From positions 4,216,001 through 4,280,000 of the forward strand of contig NZ_CP082945.1 of NCBI RefSeq assembly GCF_019933235.1: a DNA stretch of 64,000 bases, in the 5' to 3' direction. This DNA comes from Streptomyces angustmyceticus. Lineage in GTDB: Bacteria; Actinomycetota; Actinomycetes; Streptomycetales; Streptomycetaceae. Each line of letters opens with the position of its first letter. Within the stretch, counting starts at the first letter, position 1. Both the position numbers and the translations under genes were made by a program. The notes under the pieces are model-generated. The model ran no database searches. It was given only the letters and a program-made list of their open reading frames with translations, and was not told where the DNA came from. Positions 24,242-33,411 of this stretch are shown piece by piece.

Positions 24242-24400
24242 ATGGAGCGCACCGTCGTACGTTGTGCCGAGGGCCACGTGTTCAGCACCGCTTCGTTCCC
24301 GATGCAGACCACCGACCGGCTCGGTCCCGGACGGCTGTTGCGCTGCCCGCGCTGTGCTCGGCTGCGGCACTCGGTGCCCGTCGAGCACGCCAAGCGGTAG
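24242..24400 (+). CDS. Small conserved zinc-finger-like protein
   Basis: A 52-residue protein too short for most ORF cut-offs: MERTVVRCAEGHVFSTASFP, then a CPRC knuckle (LLRCPRCARLRHSVPVE). One Cys-x3-His (CAEGH) and one CxxC could hold a zinc ion. A GGGAGAGGG ribosome site lies six bases ahead. This is a small conserved Streptomyces protein; function unknown. It is the first gene of the core chromosome after the tRNA border. Confidence 0.75.
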   Translation: MERTVVRCAEGHVFSTASFPMQTTDRLGPGRLLRCPRCARLRHSVPVEHAKR

Positions 24401-24404
24401 CGGT

Positions 24405-24535
24405 CGAGAGGCGCAGCGGTACGTCGCGGAAAGCGCGGCCGGGCGCCGGTACAGACGCAGTGGTACGTCGCGGCAGACGCGGCCGCAGGCCGTCGGAGGC
24501 GCTGCGGTACGTCGTCGGACACGCGGCGGCAGGCA
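24405..24535. repeat. Three imperfect direct repeats of about 45 bases
   Basis: The core CGCAGCGGTACGTCGCGG recurs at about 24,412, 24,457 and 24,504 (third copy CGCTGCGGTACGTCGTCGG), each followed by an ACGCGGCSGCAGG-like block. They lie between the small zinc-finger gene and the terminator before dcd and code for nothing recognised. They could be a repeated regulator site or a degenerate structured RNA. Confidence 0.6.
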
Positions 24536-24555
24536 GAAGAAGCGAGGAGTGATCA

Positions 24556-24586
24556 GGGCCCGGCTCCCCCGGTGGGGGCCGGGCCC
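24556..24586. terminator. GC-rich hairpin before dcd
   Basis: GGGCCCGGCTCCCCC with its near-perfect complement around a GGT loop, 45 bases before the dcd start. It should end transcription from the small gene upstream. Confidence 0.7.
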
Positions 24587-24630
24587 CTCGTCGTGTGGTG
24601 GGGGTGGTGCGGGCGCGTATCCTCATCTGC

Positions 24631-25206
24631 GTGCTTCTCTCAGACAAGGACATCCGGGCCGAGATCGATGCTGGTCGGGTGCGCATCGACCCCTACGACG
24701 AGTCGATGGTGCAGCCGTCCAGCATCGACGTGCGGCTCGACCGCTATTTCCGGGTGTTCGAGAATCACCGCTACCCGCACATCGACCCCGCCACCGAGCA
24801 GACCGACCTGACCCGTGAGGTCGTGCCCGAGGGCGACGAGGCGTTCATCCTGCACCCGGGCGAGTTCGTGCTGGCCTCGACGTACGAGGTCATCACGCTG
24901 CCCGACGATCTTGCGTCCCGGCTCGAGGGAAAGAGCTCGCTGGGACGGCTGGGGCTGCTGACGCACTCGACCGCCGGGTTCATCGACCCGGGGTTCAGCG
25001 GGCACGTGACGCTGGAGCTGAGCAATGTCGCCACGCTGCCGATCAAGCTGTGGCCGGGCATGAAGATCGGGCAGCTGTGCATGTTCCGGCTGACGTCGCC
25101 GGCCGAGCACCCGTACGGCAGCGAGAAGTACGGCTCCCGCTACCAGGGGCAGCGCGGTCCGACGCCGTCCCGGTCGTTCAGGAACTTTCACCGGACGCAG
25201 GTGTGA
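24631..25206 (+). CDS. dcd: dCTP deaminase (possibly bifunctional, dUMP-forming)
   Basis: A 191-residue trimeric enzyme. It starts [20 protein letters not shown] at GTG 24,631. Signatures: [16 protein letters not shown], the substrate-binding [37 protein letters not shown] segment with the catalytic Glu, and the C-terminal lid [19 protein letters not shown]. It deaminates dCTP for thymidylate synthesis; many actinobacterial members also hydrolyse the product to dUMP. It is followed at 84 bases by a phosphoribosyltransferase, another nucleotide gene. Confidence 0.95.
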   Translation: MLLSDKDIRAEIDAGRVRIDPYDESMVQPSSIDVRLDRYFRVFENHRYPHIDPATEQTDLTREVVPEGDEAFILHPGEFVLASTYEVITLPDDLASRLEGKSSLGRLGLLTHSTAGFIDPGFSGHVTLELSNVATLPIKLWPGMKIGQLCMFRLTSPAEHPYGSEKYGSRYQGQRGPTPSRSFRNFHRTQV

Positions 25207-25290
25207 CACAGCCGCTCCGGTGCGGGGGGCGCGTTCGACAGGGCGGGCGCGTGGCAGGGCGCAGGGACACAGAAGGTCTGAGAGAGATAC

Positions 25291-25788
25291 GTGAGTGACG
25301 TGCGGGAGAACCTGACGTACGAGCGGTTCGGCGGGGCGATCCGTGAGCTGGCGCAGACGATCGCCGATGACGGGTACGAGCCCGATGTCGTGCTGTCCAT
25401 CGCCCGGGGCGGCGTCTTCGTCGCGGGCGGCCTGGCGTACGCGCTGGACTGCAAGAACATCCACCTGGTGAACGTGGAGTTCTACACCGGGGTGGGCACC
25501 ACCCTGGAGATGCCGGTCATGCTGGCGCCGGTGCCGAACGCGATCGACTTCTCGGAGAAGAAGGTGCTGATCGCCGACGACGTCGCGGACACCGGCAAGA
25601 CGCTGAAGCTGGTCCACGACTTCTGCCAGGGGACCGTGGCGGAGGTCCGCAGCGCGGTGATCTACGAGAAGCCGCACTCGCTGGTGAAGTGCGAGTACGT
25701 GTGGAAGCGCACGGATGAGTGGATCAACTTCCCGTGGAGCGTCGAGCCGCCGGTGGTGCGGCGTGAGGGGCAGGTCCTCGACGCCTGA
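25291..25788 (+). CDS. Type I phosphoribosyltransferase, hypoxanthine/xanthine-guanine-like
   Basis: A 165-residue protein with VVLSIARGGVFVAGGLAYAL (pyrophosphate loop) and the PRPP-binding motif KKVLIADDVADTGKTLKLV near residues 90-108. It is of the XGPRT-like group found in actinobacteria and may salvage purines; the base specificity hood cannot be read with certainty. GTG 25,291. It is likely co-transcribed with dcd. Confidence 0.85.
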   Translation: MSDVRENLTYERFGGAIRELAQTIADDGYEPDVVLSIARGGVFVAGGLAYALDCKNIHLVNVEFYTGVGTTLEMPVMLAPVPNAIDFSEKKVLIADDVADTGKTLKLVHDFCQGTVAEVRSAVIYEKPHSLVKCEYVWKRTDEWINFPWSVEPPVVRREGQVLDA

Positions 25789-25955
25789 CGGTCCCGCGGG
25801 CCGGGACCGTATCGCCGACCGCCGCTCCTGGTGAGGGAGTTGGCAGTCGGCGCCTTTGTGCTGCGCGGGTTCCGGCCAATTCCGTTCCGGGTGTTCCGCT
25901 GTGGGCTACCTGCGAGTACAAACCCGCGGTAACAGCAGACCGGAGGGGAGGTCTC

Positions 25956-27581
25956 ATGGTGCGTGCGAGACGCGGGCGGTGGGCGTTACGCGGGCGGCCG
26001 GCGGGAGCAGGGTCCCGTACGGGAGCAGGGGCGCGGACGGGAGGCGGGGCGCGGCGCGGGCGGCGGCTGCGGGGCGCGGTGACGGTCTCGGCGGTGGCGC
26101 TGGCCGTGGTGTTCTCCGGGGCGGTGAGCGGGGCGAGTGCCGCCGGGAGCCGCGGGCCGGCCCCTACCGCCAAGCCGCTGGCGGGCGGGCTGGAGGAGGT
26201 CCGGGCGCGGGAGGCGGTGAAGCTCTACGGGGACCCGGCCGTGCGGCCCCTCGCGGAGCGGAAGACCTCGTTGATCTCGCTGGGCGACAGCGAGATCTCG
26301 GGGGAGGGCGTCGGGACGTACGAGCCCGGCACGGACGGCCCCACGAACTGGTGCCACCGGTCGCCGGACGCGGCGATCCACCGGACCGGCATCGCGGCGG
26401 ACGTGACGTACAACGCCGCCTGCTCGGGCGCGGGCACCGGCAACATCGTGATCGGCGGCAGCAAGCAGTACGGCGATGAGCCGGTGCAGAGCGACGCGCT
26501 CGCGGTCGCGGCCCGCAACACCCGGCTGAAGATGGTGCTGCTGGTGGCCGGCGCCAACGACGATCTGCAGTTCGGGCCGGTGATGACGGACTGCGTGGTG
26601 CGCTGGTTCACGCTCCAGGGCACCTGCGAGCCGAAGTACCAGCCGGGGTGGCAGGCGCGGGTGGACGGGCTGGTGCCGAAGGTCGAGCGGACGGTCGGCG
26701 ACCTGCGGACCGTGATGCGCGACGCGGGGTACGCGGACGGCGACTACCGGCTCGTGGTGATGTCGTATCCGAGTCCGATCGGGCCGGACGTGGAGGACAA
26801 CCCGCGCTACCCGGGGAAGCTGATCGGCGGCTGCACGGGCTACACCTCCGACGCCGGCTGGGGGCGCAACACCGCCGTGCCGGCCTTCGAGCGGGGCATG
26901 CGCCGGGCCGCGCTGAACGCGGGCGCCACCTACCTCGACGCCTCGCGGCTGTTCCACGGGCACGAGGTGTGCATGGAGGACACCTGGGCCCGCGGGCTGT
27001 ATGTGAACCTCACCAACCCGATTCCGCCGGACTCGAACTCCGTGCGGCAGTCCTTCCACCCCAACGCCCGCGGGCACGGCGCCTTCGCCTCGTGCCTGAC
27101 CCAGCTCTACGCCACCACGCTGCGCGAGGCCGCCTGCGCCGACTCCGCGAGCACCGGGCGGCCGACGCTGTACGCGGGGGCCTGGGACGAGGCGTACCGG
27201 CCGCTGCGGAACGCCGGCACCGGCAGCTGTGTGGACGCGACCGGCGGCGCCAGCCGCAACGGCACGGCGGTCGGCGGCTGGGACTGCCACGGCGGACGCA
27301 ACCAGGACTGGTGGTACGACGACGCGCGGGGCTCGCTGCACGTGGGCCTGACCCAGGACCGGTGCCTGGACGTGCCGGGCGCGCAGTACCGGGCCGGGGC
27401 CCAGCTGGTGCTGTGGAACTGCTCGGGCGCGGCCAACCAGCAGTTCGTCCGGGACGGCGGCGGCACGATCCGGCCCGCCGCCGCGCCGTCGCTCTGCCTG
27501 ACGCTGGGGGCGGCGAAGGAACCGCTGCGGCTGCAGGGGTGCGACGGGTCGGCGGGGCAGCGGTTCGGCCGGGACGCCTGA
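25956..27581 (+). CDS. Secreted SGNH/GDSL hydrolase with C-terminal ricin-type lectin domain
   Basis: A 541-residue exported protein. Residues 1-65 form a long, strongly basic signal region (Arg/Gly-rich, then a hydrophobic stretch VTVSAVALAVVFSGAVSGASA), possibly Tat-like though no clear RRxFL is seen. Residues 95-390 are the hydrolase: block I SLGDSEISGEG (Ser nucleophile in GDSE), AACSGAGTGNI, GANDDLQFG (block III) and SFHPNARGH (Asp/His block V variant). Residues 405-541 are a ricin-B trefoil with three QxW-like repeats (CVDATGG ... NQDWWY; CLDVPGA ... NQQFV; CLTLG ... GQRFG). It should cut ester or acyl bonds on a polysaccharide to which the lectin binds. Confidence 0.88.
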   Translation: MVRARRGRWALRGRPAGAGSRTGAGARTGGGARRGRRLRGAVTVSAVALAVVFSGAVSGASAAGSRGPAPTAKPLAGGLEEVRAREAVKLYGDPAVRPLAERKTSLISLGDSEISGEGVGTYEPGTDGPTNWCHRSPDAAIHRTGIAADVTYNAACSGAGTGNIVIGGSKQYGDEPVQSDALAVAARNTRLKMVLLVAGANDDLQFGPVMTDCVVRWFTLQGTCEPKYQPGWQARVDGLVPKVERTVGDLRTVMRDAGYADGDYRLVVMSYPSPIGPDVEDNPRYPGKLIGGCTGYTSDAGWGRNTAVPAFERGMRRAALNAGATYLDASRLFHGHEVCMEDTWARGLYVNLTNPIPPDSNSVRQSFHPNARGHGAFASCLTQLYATTLREAACADSASTGRPTLYAGAWDEAYRPLRNAGTGSCVDATGGASRNGTAVGGWDCHGGRNQDWWYDDARGSLHVGLTQDRCLDVPGAQYRAGAQLVLWNCSGAANQQFVRDGGGTIRPAAAPSLCLTLGAAKEPLRLQGCDGSAGQRFGRDA

Positions 27582-27627
27582 CGCCGCGCGCCGGGCCGGG
27601 TCCGCGAGGCGCCCGGCCCGCCGTACG

Positions 27628-27674
27628 GCGAGGGGCCCGCTCCGGAGTCTGGTGCTCCGGGGCGGGCCCCTCGC
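27628..27674. terminator. Bidirectional terminator between convergent genes
   Basis: GCGAGGGGCCCGC ... GCGGGCCCCTCGC with a second inner stem (TCCGGAG/CTCCGG); it sits between the hydrolase and the Yip1 gene, which converge. Confidence 0.8.
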
Positions 27675-27692
27675 GGTGGCCGGGACGGACCC

Positions 27693-28640
27693 CTACAGGG
27701 TGCCGAGCTTCAGCAGGGCGAGCAGGGCGACCAGCTGGATCGCGGAGGCGCCCAGGGCCTTGGGCCACGGGAGGTCGTGCGACTTGCTGACCATGGAGGT
27801 CAGGAGGTAGCCGGTGGCGAGCCAGGTCAGCCAGCCCAGGACCTGGACCAGGGTGCTGTCGCCGCCGAGGAACATCGCGAACAGCAGCCGGGGCGCGTCC
27901 GAGATCGTCATGATCAGCATGGCCAGGCCGATGGTCGGCTGCCAGGCGCCGTCGCCGCCGAGCTGGCGGGCCAGGGTGTGGGTGACCGTGCCCAGGATCA
28001 GGCTGCCGATGATGAACATCACGGCGGTGATCGCGACCCACGGGATGCTGTTGGAGAGGGTGGCGTTCAGCACGTCCTCGCGGGCCTTGTCGAAGCCGAA
28101 GACCGCGAGCAGGCCGTAGACGAACGTGACGAGGAGCGCCGGGGCCCACACCGCGTGGTCGCGCATCTGCCAGAAGGTGGCGTCGGGGCGCAGCACGATG
28201 CCGGACAGCAGCTGCTTCCAGTGCAGCCGGGGGCCGGCCGGCGCGCCGGCCTGGCCGGCGCGGTAGGTGCCGCCGGACGCGTACGCCCCGTCGGCGCCGT
28301 CGTCGTACTGGCCCTGCGGCCCGTCGTAGGCGTCCGGGCCGTCGCCGACGCTGAACTGCTGGGTGTGACCCGGGTTGTTGTCGTTGGAGTACGGCGCGAA
28401 GGACTGCGGGGGCTGATAGCCGCCGTCGCCGAAGTACTCGGGCTCGCCGTGCTGCCCGTGCGGCTGTCCCTGCGGTACGCCGCCGTACTGCTGCGGTGCC
28501 TGCTGCCATTGCCCGTGCGGCGGCGGGGGCTGCTGCCCGTACGGCCCTTGTCCGTACGGGGCCTGCTGCCCCTGCTGCCCCTGCTGTCCGTTCTGCGCGG
28601 GGCGGGTGTCCCGTCCGCGACCCATCCTGAATCCAGCCAC
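27693..28640 (-). CDS. Yip1-domain membrane protein with Gln/Gly/Pro-rich N-terminus
   Basis: A 315-residue protein. Residues 1-140 are low complexity (QQGQQGQQAPYGQGPYGQQPPPPHGQW and acidic Tyr/Asp patches), cytoplasmic; 150-315 hold five membrane helices of the Yip1 family (ALLVTFVYGLLAVFGFDKAR; IPWVAITAVMFIIGSLILGT; a third at LAMLIMTIS; LGWLTWLATGYLLTS; IQLVALLALLKL). Such proteins occur widely in Streptomyces with no proven role. GTG 28,640 is chosen (VAGFRMGRGRD); ATG 28,625 is possible. Confidence 0.8.
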   Translation of the reverse strand: MAGFRMGRGRDTRPAQNGQQGQQGQQAPYGQGPYGQQPPPPHGQWQQAPQQYGGVPQGQPHGQHGEPEYFGDGGYQPPQSFAPYSNDNNPGHTQQFSVGDGPDAYDGPQGQYDDGADGAYASGGTYRAGQAGAPAGPRLHWKQLLSGIVLRPDATFWQMRDHAVWAPALLVTFVYGLLAVFGFDKAREDVLNATLSNSIPWVAITAVMFIIGSLILGTVTHTLARQLGGDGAWQPTIGLAMLIMTISDAPRLLFAMFLGGDSTLVQVLGWLTWLATGYLLTSMVSKSHDLPWPKALGASAIQLVALLALLKLGTL

Positions 28641-28724
28641 GTAGTCGAAAGTACCTGGTCCGCGCGGATCCGGTGACGGAGCAGGGGGATCGGGGCCCGG
28701 TTTGCATCTGACCTGTGACATCCC

Positions 28725-29288
28725 CTAAGGGGTTCCCCGAAGGGGACGGGGGACCGGGGACGGGGTCCAGCGGAGGGTGAGGTCGGGCAGGTTCTCCATG
28801 TTGGCGCTGCCGTCGTTGACGGCCACGACGCGGAAGCCGTGGTGCGCGTAGAACGCCCTTGCGCCGGTGTTGAGTTGGAAGACGTGCAGGTACAGGCCGC
28901 CGGGACGGAGGCGTTGTGCCTCGGCGAGGAGGCGGGAGCCGATGCCGGCGCGCCGGACGTCCGGGCGGAGGTAGAGCTGTTCGAGCAGCTCGCCCTGGAG
29001 GGCCGCGTAGCCGAGCAGCTCCGGGCCACGGACGGCGACCAGGGTGTGACACTGCGGCAGCACGATCTCCCTGATCCAGCGCGTGACCTCCGCGTGGGTG
29101 CGGCGCTGGGGCGGCAGGTACGGCATGGTGACCTGCCGTGACGCCTGGTGGACGGCGGCGATCGCGGGGGCGTCGGTGGGGAGGGCGAGCCGGACCGTGA
29201 CGGGCGGGGCGGACGGCGTCGCGCGGGGGGCGGGGTGTTCCGGGGCGCTCGGGTCGTCGGCCGTACCCCTGCCCGTGTCTGTGTTCAT
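28725..29288 (-). CDS. GNAT-family N-acetyltransferase
   Basis: A 187-residue protein with the acetyl-CoA signature LEQLYLRPDVRRAGIGSRLLAEAQRL (R-x-x-G-x-G) near 110-135, and LNTGARAFYAHHGFRVVAVNDGS near 150-172, as in most GNAT enzymes. Substrate unknown. ATG 29,288 is used; an in-frame upstream start at 29,324 exists. Same strand as the Yip1 gene but separated by 84 bases. Confidence 0.85.
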   Translation of the reverse strand: MNTDTGRGTADDPSAPEHPAPRATPSAPPVTVRLALPTDAPAIAAVHQASRQVTMPYLPPQRRTHAEVTRWIREIVLPQCHTLVAVRGPELLGYAALQGELLEQLYLRPDVRRAGIGSRLLAEAQRLRPGGLYLHVFQLNTGARAFYAHHGFRVVAVNDGSANMENLPDLTLRWTPSPVPRPLRGTP

Positions 29289-29361
29289 GGCGTCATGCTG
29301 GGATGCGTCCCGCCGCCGCGACAACTGTATTAGCCACGGACCACAAGTGTCTGGCGGTCCG

Positions 29362-30684
29362 TCAGGGAGCCCTGAAATCCGCCGTGGTGAAGGAGAGGGC
29401 GGGCCGCGCCGCGAGCCCTGACGGGGTGCCGGGCCAGACCGTCACCCGGTCGTGGGTGCGGCCGCGCCGGGTGAGGAGGACGAGGTCGGCGCGGTGGTCG
29501 CCGTCGAGGTCGGTGAGGGCGAGAACCGTGGAGTGCGGGCGCCCGGGGCCGGGGAGACGGGGCGCGGGCAGGCGGCGGACGGTGGCGGAGAGCCCGTGCG
29601 CGGTGCCGCGCAGCAGGGCGGGGCGGGTGCCGCCGACGACGAGGTCCGGGTGCCCGTCGTGGTCCGTGTCACCGGCGGCGAGGGTGGGGACGCCGCCCGT
29701 GCCGGTGCGGATCGTTCCGGGGCGGCCGCCGACGGAGAGCAGGCCGCCGGTATCGGCGGTGACGGAGGTCACGCCCCGGCCGGCCCCGGTGAAGCTGCCG
29801 AAGACGGTCGCGTAGCCGGGCGGGGAGGCGGCCGGGCCGGCGCGCAGCGGGCCCCGGGGGCCGCCGAGGGCGAGCCGGGCGCGGGCGCGGCGGCCGGGGG
29901 CGTCGGAGCGGACGAGGAGGTCGTCGGCGCCGTCGTGGTCGACGTCGGAGGACGGGGCGAGAGGGCCGGGGGCGGCGAGGGCGGTGCCGGGGACGGCGAG
30001 GGGCGCGCCGGCCGCCGCGGGGGCGCCGGCGCGGGTGAACGGGCCCCGCAGGTAGCTGATGCGGGGGCCGGAGGCGGTGACGGCCAGGTCGGCCGCGCCG
30101 TCGCCGTCGAAGTCGCCGCAGACCGGCTGGTCGGGCCACTCGTTGCCGAACCGCGCGCGGTCGGGGATGCGCAGCCGCACGGCGCGGGCGGTGCCCAGGC
30201 CCTGCGGCGAGCCGAAGAGGAGCTGGACGGGGACCGGCGGGCGGCCCACGCCGTCGTAGGGCGGGTCGGTGGTGACGACGAGGTCGCTGAAGCCGTCCCG
30301 GTCGAGGTCGCAGACGGCCTCGGCGTCGAAGGCGGCGGGGACGGCCCGGCCGGTGGGGGTGGCGTTGCGGGCCGGGGTGAGCAACTCCCGGGCGGCCGGG
30401 GCGAGTCCGTGCGCGGAGCCGTAGACGATGCCGATGCCCGGGTCGTCGTCGCGGCCGCCGGCGGGGGCGAGCAGGCGGTCGAGGACGAGGTCGGGGTGGC
30501 CGTCGCCGTTGAAGTCGCCGGCCGTCCTGCTGCCGTAGCCGGCCGGGACCGGGCGGGCGGCGGGCAGCGAGGAGGCGCGGTGGCGGGCGGCGTGGCGCGC
30601 GTCGCCGGAGTCGTCGCTCGGGCCGCAGGAGGTGAGGAGCAGGACGAGCCCCAGGCCCGCCGCCGTGACGATCCGTCGTCCCAT
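29362..30684 (-). CDS. FG-GAP/VCBS-repeat lipoprotein
   Basis: A 440-residue secreted lipoprotein: signal MGRRIVTAAGLGLVLLLTSCG with lipobox LTSC at Cys 20. The mature part holds at least six FG-GAP blades, each with an Asp-rich calcium loop (GDFNGDGHPDLVL, CDLDRDGFSDLVV, GDFDGDGAADLAV, SDVDHDGADDLLV, GDTDHDGHPDLVV, TDLDGDHRADLVL), predicting a seven-bladed integrin-like propeller. No enzyme domain is present; adhesion or scaffolding is likely. Confidence 0.88.
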   Translation of the reverse strand: MGRRIVTAAGLGLVLLLTSCGPSDDSGDARHAARHRASSLPAARPVPAGYGSRTAGDFNGDGHPDLVLDRLLAPAGGRDDDPGIGIVYGSAHGLAPAARELLTPARNATPTGRAVPAAFDAEAVCDLDRDGFSDLVVTTDPPYDGVGRPPVPVQLLFGSPQGLGTARAVRLRIPDRARFGNEWPDQPVCGDFDGDGAADLAVTASGPRISYLRGPFTRAGAPAAAGAPLAVPGTALAAPGPLAPSSDVDHDGADDLLVRSDAPGRRARARLALGGPRGPLRAGPAASPPGYATVFGSFTGAGRGVTSVTADTGGLLSVGGRPGTIRTGTGGVPTLAAGDTDHDGHPDLVVGGTRPALLRGTAHGLSATVRRLPAPRLPGPGRPHSTVLALTDLDGDHRADLVLLTRRGRTHDRVTVWPGTPSGLAARPALSFTTADFRAP

Positions 30685-30853
30685 ACCGTCCCCGCCCCGC
30701 CCGTCTCGCTGTTGTCGTGGTGTCGTGCTGTTCCCGTGCGCGGCCCCGATGTTCGCCGGTGGCCCGCGGCGCCGCAATGCCCGCCCGCCCGGTACGCCGA
30801 CGGCCGGCCCCCGAACAGGGACCGGCCGTCGGCCGACGCGGGTGTCCGCGCCG

Positions 30854-33121
30854 TTACTTCACCGGCTCCGGCTCCGGCGCGTCCTCGGGCTCCTCGTCGC
30901 CCGCCGGGTCGACCGGCGTCCTGACGGAGTCCAGCAGCAGCTGGGCCACGTCGACGACCTGGACGGACTCCTTCGCCTTGCCGTCGTTCTTCTTGCCGTT
31001 GACCGAGTCGGTCAGCATCACCAGGCAGAACGGGCAGGCCGTCGAGACAATGTCGGGGTTGAGCGACAGGGCCTCGTCGACGCGCTCGTTGTTGATGCGC
31101 TTGCCGATGCGCTCTTCCATCCACATCCGGGCGCCGCCGGCGCCGCAGCAGAAGCCGCGCTCCTTGTGGCGGTGCATCTCCTCGTTCCGCAGGCCCGGCA
31201 CCTTGGCGATGATCTCGCGCGGCGGGGTGTAGACCTTGTTGTGGCGGCCCAGGTAGCAGGGGTCGTGGTAGGTGATCAGACCCTCGACCGGGGTGACGGG
31301 GGTGAGCTTGCCCTCGTCGACGAGGTGCTGGAGCAGCTGGGTGTGGTGGATGACCTCGTACTCGCCGCCCAGCTGGGGGTACTCGTTCGCGATGGTGTTG
31401 AAGCAGTGCGGGCAGGTCGCGACGATCTTCTTCGACGACTTCGGCTTCTTGGTCGACTCGTCTTCGTCGTCCTCACCGAAGGCGGCGTTGAGCGTCGCGA
31501 CGTTCTCCGCGCCGAGCTGCTGGAAGAGGAACTCGTTGCCCAGGCGGCGCGGCGAGTCACCGGTGCACTTCTCGTCGCCGCCCATGATCGCGAACTTCAC
31601 GCCGGCGATGTGCAGCAGCTCCGCGAAGGCCTTGGTGGTCTTCTTGGCGCGGTCCTCCAGGGCGCCGGCGCAGCCGACCCAGTAGAGGTACTCGACCTCG
31701 GTGAGGTCCTCGACGTCCTGGCCGACGACCGGGACCTCGAAGTCGACCTCCTTGGTCCAGGCCAGGCGCTGCTTCTTGGCCAGGCCCCAGGGGTTGCCCT
31801 TCTTCTCCAGGTTCTTGAGCATCGTGCCCGCCTCGCTGGGGAAGCTGGACTCGATCATGACCTGGTAGCGGCGCATGTCGACGATGTGGTCGATGTGCTC
31901 GATGTCGACCGGGCACTGCTCGACGCAGGCGCCGCAGGTGGTGCAGGACCACAGGACGTCCGGGTCGATGACGCCGTTCTCTTCGAGGGTGCCGATCAGC
32001 GGGCGCTCGGCCTCGGCCAGGGCGGACGCGGGGACGCCGGCGAGCTGCTCGGCGCTCGCCTTCTCGTTGCCCTCCTCGTCCTTGCCGCCGCCCGCGAGCA
32101 GGTACGGCGCCTTGGCGTGGGCGTGGTCGCGCAGCGACATGATCAGCAGCTTGGGCGACAGCGGCTTGCCGGTGTTCCAGGCGGGGCACTGCGACTGGCA
32201 GCGGCCGCACTCGGTGCAGGTGGAGAAGTCGAGCAGGCCCTTCCAGGAGAAGTGCTCGACCTGCGAGACGCCGAACTGGTCGTCCTCGCCCGGGTCCTCG
32301 AAGTCGATCGGCTTCCCGCCGGAGGTCATCGGCTGCAGGGCGCCCAGCGCCACGCCGCCGTCCGCCTCGCGCTTGAACCAGATGTTGGGGAAGGCCAGGA
32401 AGCGGTGCCAGGCCACACCCATGTCGGTCTTGAGGGAGACCGTGATCATCCAGATGAAGGACGTCGCGATCTTGAGACCGGCGAAGAAGTAGGTGAGGTT
32501 CTGGACCGTGCCCAGGCTCATGCCCTTGAACGCCACGACCAGCGGGTACGACACGAAGTACGCCGGCTCGTAGTGGTCGACGCCGTGCTGGGCGCCCTCC
32601 AGGGCGTGCAGCGTCACGATGCAGATGCCGACGATGAGGATGACGGTCTCGACGAAGTACGCCTGGCCGGTGTTGGAGCCGGCGAAGCGGGACTTGCGGC
32701 CCGCGTTGCCGGGGCGGCTCAGCTGGCGGACGACGATCAGGACGATGATGCCCAGGGTCGTCAGCGTGCCCATCGCCTCGACGTACATCTCCCACGGCAG
32801 CCAGTCGCCGAGGAACGGGATCAGCCAGTCGGCCTTGAAGAGCTGGCCGATGGCGTTGACGATCGTCAGCAGCAGGGTGAGGAAGCCCACCGCCACGAAC
32901 CAGTGCGCGACGCCGACGACGCCCCAGCGGTTCATCCGGGTGTGGCCGACGAACTCCTTGGCCACCGTCACGGTCCGCTGGGCGGGGGCGTCGGTCCGGG
33001 TGCCGGCGGGCACCGGCTGGCCCAGTCGCATCTGGCGGTAGATCTGCAGGAGGGCGCGGCCGAACAGCGCCACGGCGACCGCGATGAGCACCAGCGACAC
33101 GATGATCGCGGCGAGTTGCAT
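30854..33121 (-). CDS. Membrane-bound Fe-S reductase, heterodisulfide-reductase (HdrDE)-like
   Basis: A 755-residue protein. Residues 1-240 contain six membrane helices of a cytochrome-b-like, nitrate-reductase gamma type domain; then two [4Fe-4S] ferredoxin motifs CTECGRCQSQCP (near 310) and CTTCGACVEQCP (near 405), then two CCG-type cysteine-rich domains (CPHCFN; HDPCYLGRHN and GFCCGAGGARMW near 640). It moves electrons between the quinone pool and a soluble disulfide or similar acceptor; the partner is unknown. The gene precedes dnaK divergently, as I recall for Streptomyces. The C-terminus is acidic/Pro-rich. Confidence 0.88.
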   Translation of the reverse strand: MQLAAIIVSLVLIAVAVALFGRALLQIYRQMRLGQPVPAGTRTDAPAQRTVTVAKEFVGHTRMNRWGVVGVAHWFVAVGFLTLLLTIVNAIGQLFKADWLIPFLGDWLPWEMYVEAMGTLTTLGIIVLIVVRQLSRPGNAGRKSRFAGSNTGQAYFVETVILIVGICIVTLHALEGAQHGVDHYEPAYFVSYPLVVAFKGMSLGTVQNLTYFFAGLKIATSFIWMITVSLKTDMGVAWHRFLAFPNIWFKREADGGVALGALQPMTSGGKPIDFEDPGEDDQFGVSQVEHFSWKGLLDFSTCTECGRCQSQCPAWNTGKPLSPKLLIMSLRDHAHAKAPYLLAGGGKDEEGNEKASAEQLAGVPASALAEAERPLIGTLEENGVIDPDVLWSCTTCGACVEQCPVDIEHIDHIVDMRRYQVMIESSFPSEAGTMLKNLEKKGNPWGLAKKQRLAWTKEVDFEVPVVGQDVEDLTEVEYLYWVGCAGALEDRAKKTTKAFAELLHIAGVKFAIMGGDEKCTGDSPRRLGNEFLFQQLGAENVATLNAAFGEDDEDESTKKPKSSKKIVATCPHCFNTIANEYPQLGGEYEVIHHTQLLQHLVDEGKLTPVTPVEGLITYHDPCYLGRHNKVYTPPREIIAKVPGLRNEEMHRHKERGFCCGAGGARMWMEERIGKRINNERVDEALSLNPDIVSTACPFCLVMLTDSVNGKKNDGKAKESVQVVDVAQLLLDSVRTPVDPAGDEEPEDAPEPEPVK

Positions 33122-33320
33122 GGGAGGCTCCTCGTACCTGCGAGAGCGGAAATTAGGAGAGGTCTACTAAGCGGTAACTTTTTGGGTCTGCCGCTGAGGT
33201 TACCCATTCTCCTCTGTGCCATGAAGCCGCCCGGCCGGTGATCTGCGTCGCCAAGGCAACCCTGCGTGCGGCCCGTACGCCGTTCGCCGCGCCGCCGGTG
33301 ACGATAAGCGCCTGATAAAA

Positions 33321-33341
33321 CTTGAGTGCCTCCGACTCAGG
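33321..33341. promoter_or_regulatory. HAIR operator 1 (HspR site) before dnaK
   Basis: CTTGAGT-N7-ACTCAGG, one mismatch from the HspR consensus CTTGAGT-N7-ACTCAAG. It lies just upstream of the -35 element. Confidence 0.88.
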
Positions 33342-33345
33342 TCTG

Positions 33346-33374
33346 TTGACAGGTTTTCCTCCGTGCTGCACTCT
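33346..33374 (+). promoter_or_regulatory. dnaK operon promoter, vegetative type
   Basis: TTGACA at 33,346-33,351 and CACTCT at 33,369-33,374 with a 17-base spacer, lying between the two HAIR sites. HspR bound on either side would occlude polymerase. The -10 is a weak match and is placed by spacing. Confidence 0.6.
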
Positions 33375-33393
33375 TGAGCCTGTTCCACTCAAG
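33373..33393. promoter_or_regulatory. HAIR operator 2 (HspR site) before dnaK
   Basis: CTTGAGC-N7-ACTCAAG, one mismatch from consensus, overlapping the -10 region and ending 18 bases before the dnaK start codon. Confidence 0.9.
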
Positions 33394-33411
33394 TCAGCTG
33401 GAGGAATTGAA

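Noticed and set aside
24405-24535. The three repeats after the small zinc-finger gene as a CRISPR array
   Set aside because: Repeats are imperfect, only three, without equal spacers, and no cas genes are near.
30632-33241. 869-codon plus-strand frame opposite the Fe-S reductase
   Set aside because: It is a GC-bias shadow; the minus-strand frame has ferredoxin motifs and membrane helices and the plus frame has none.
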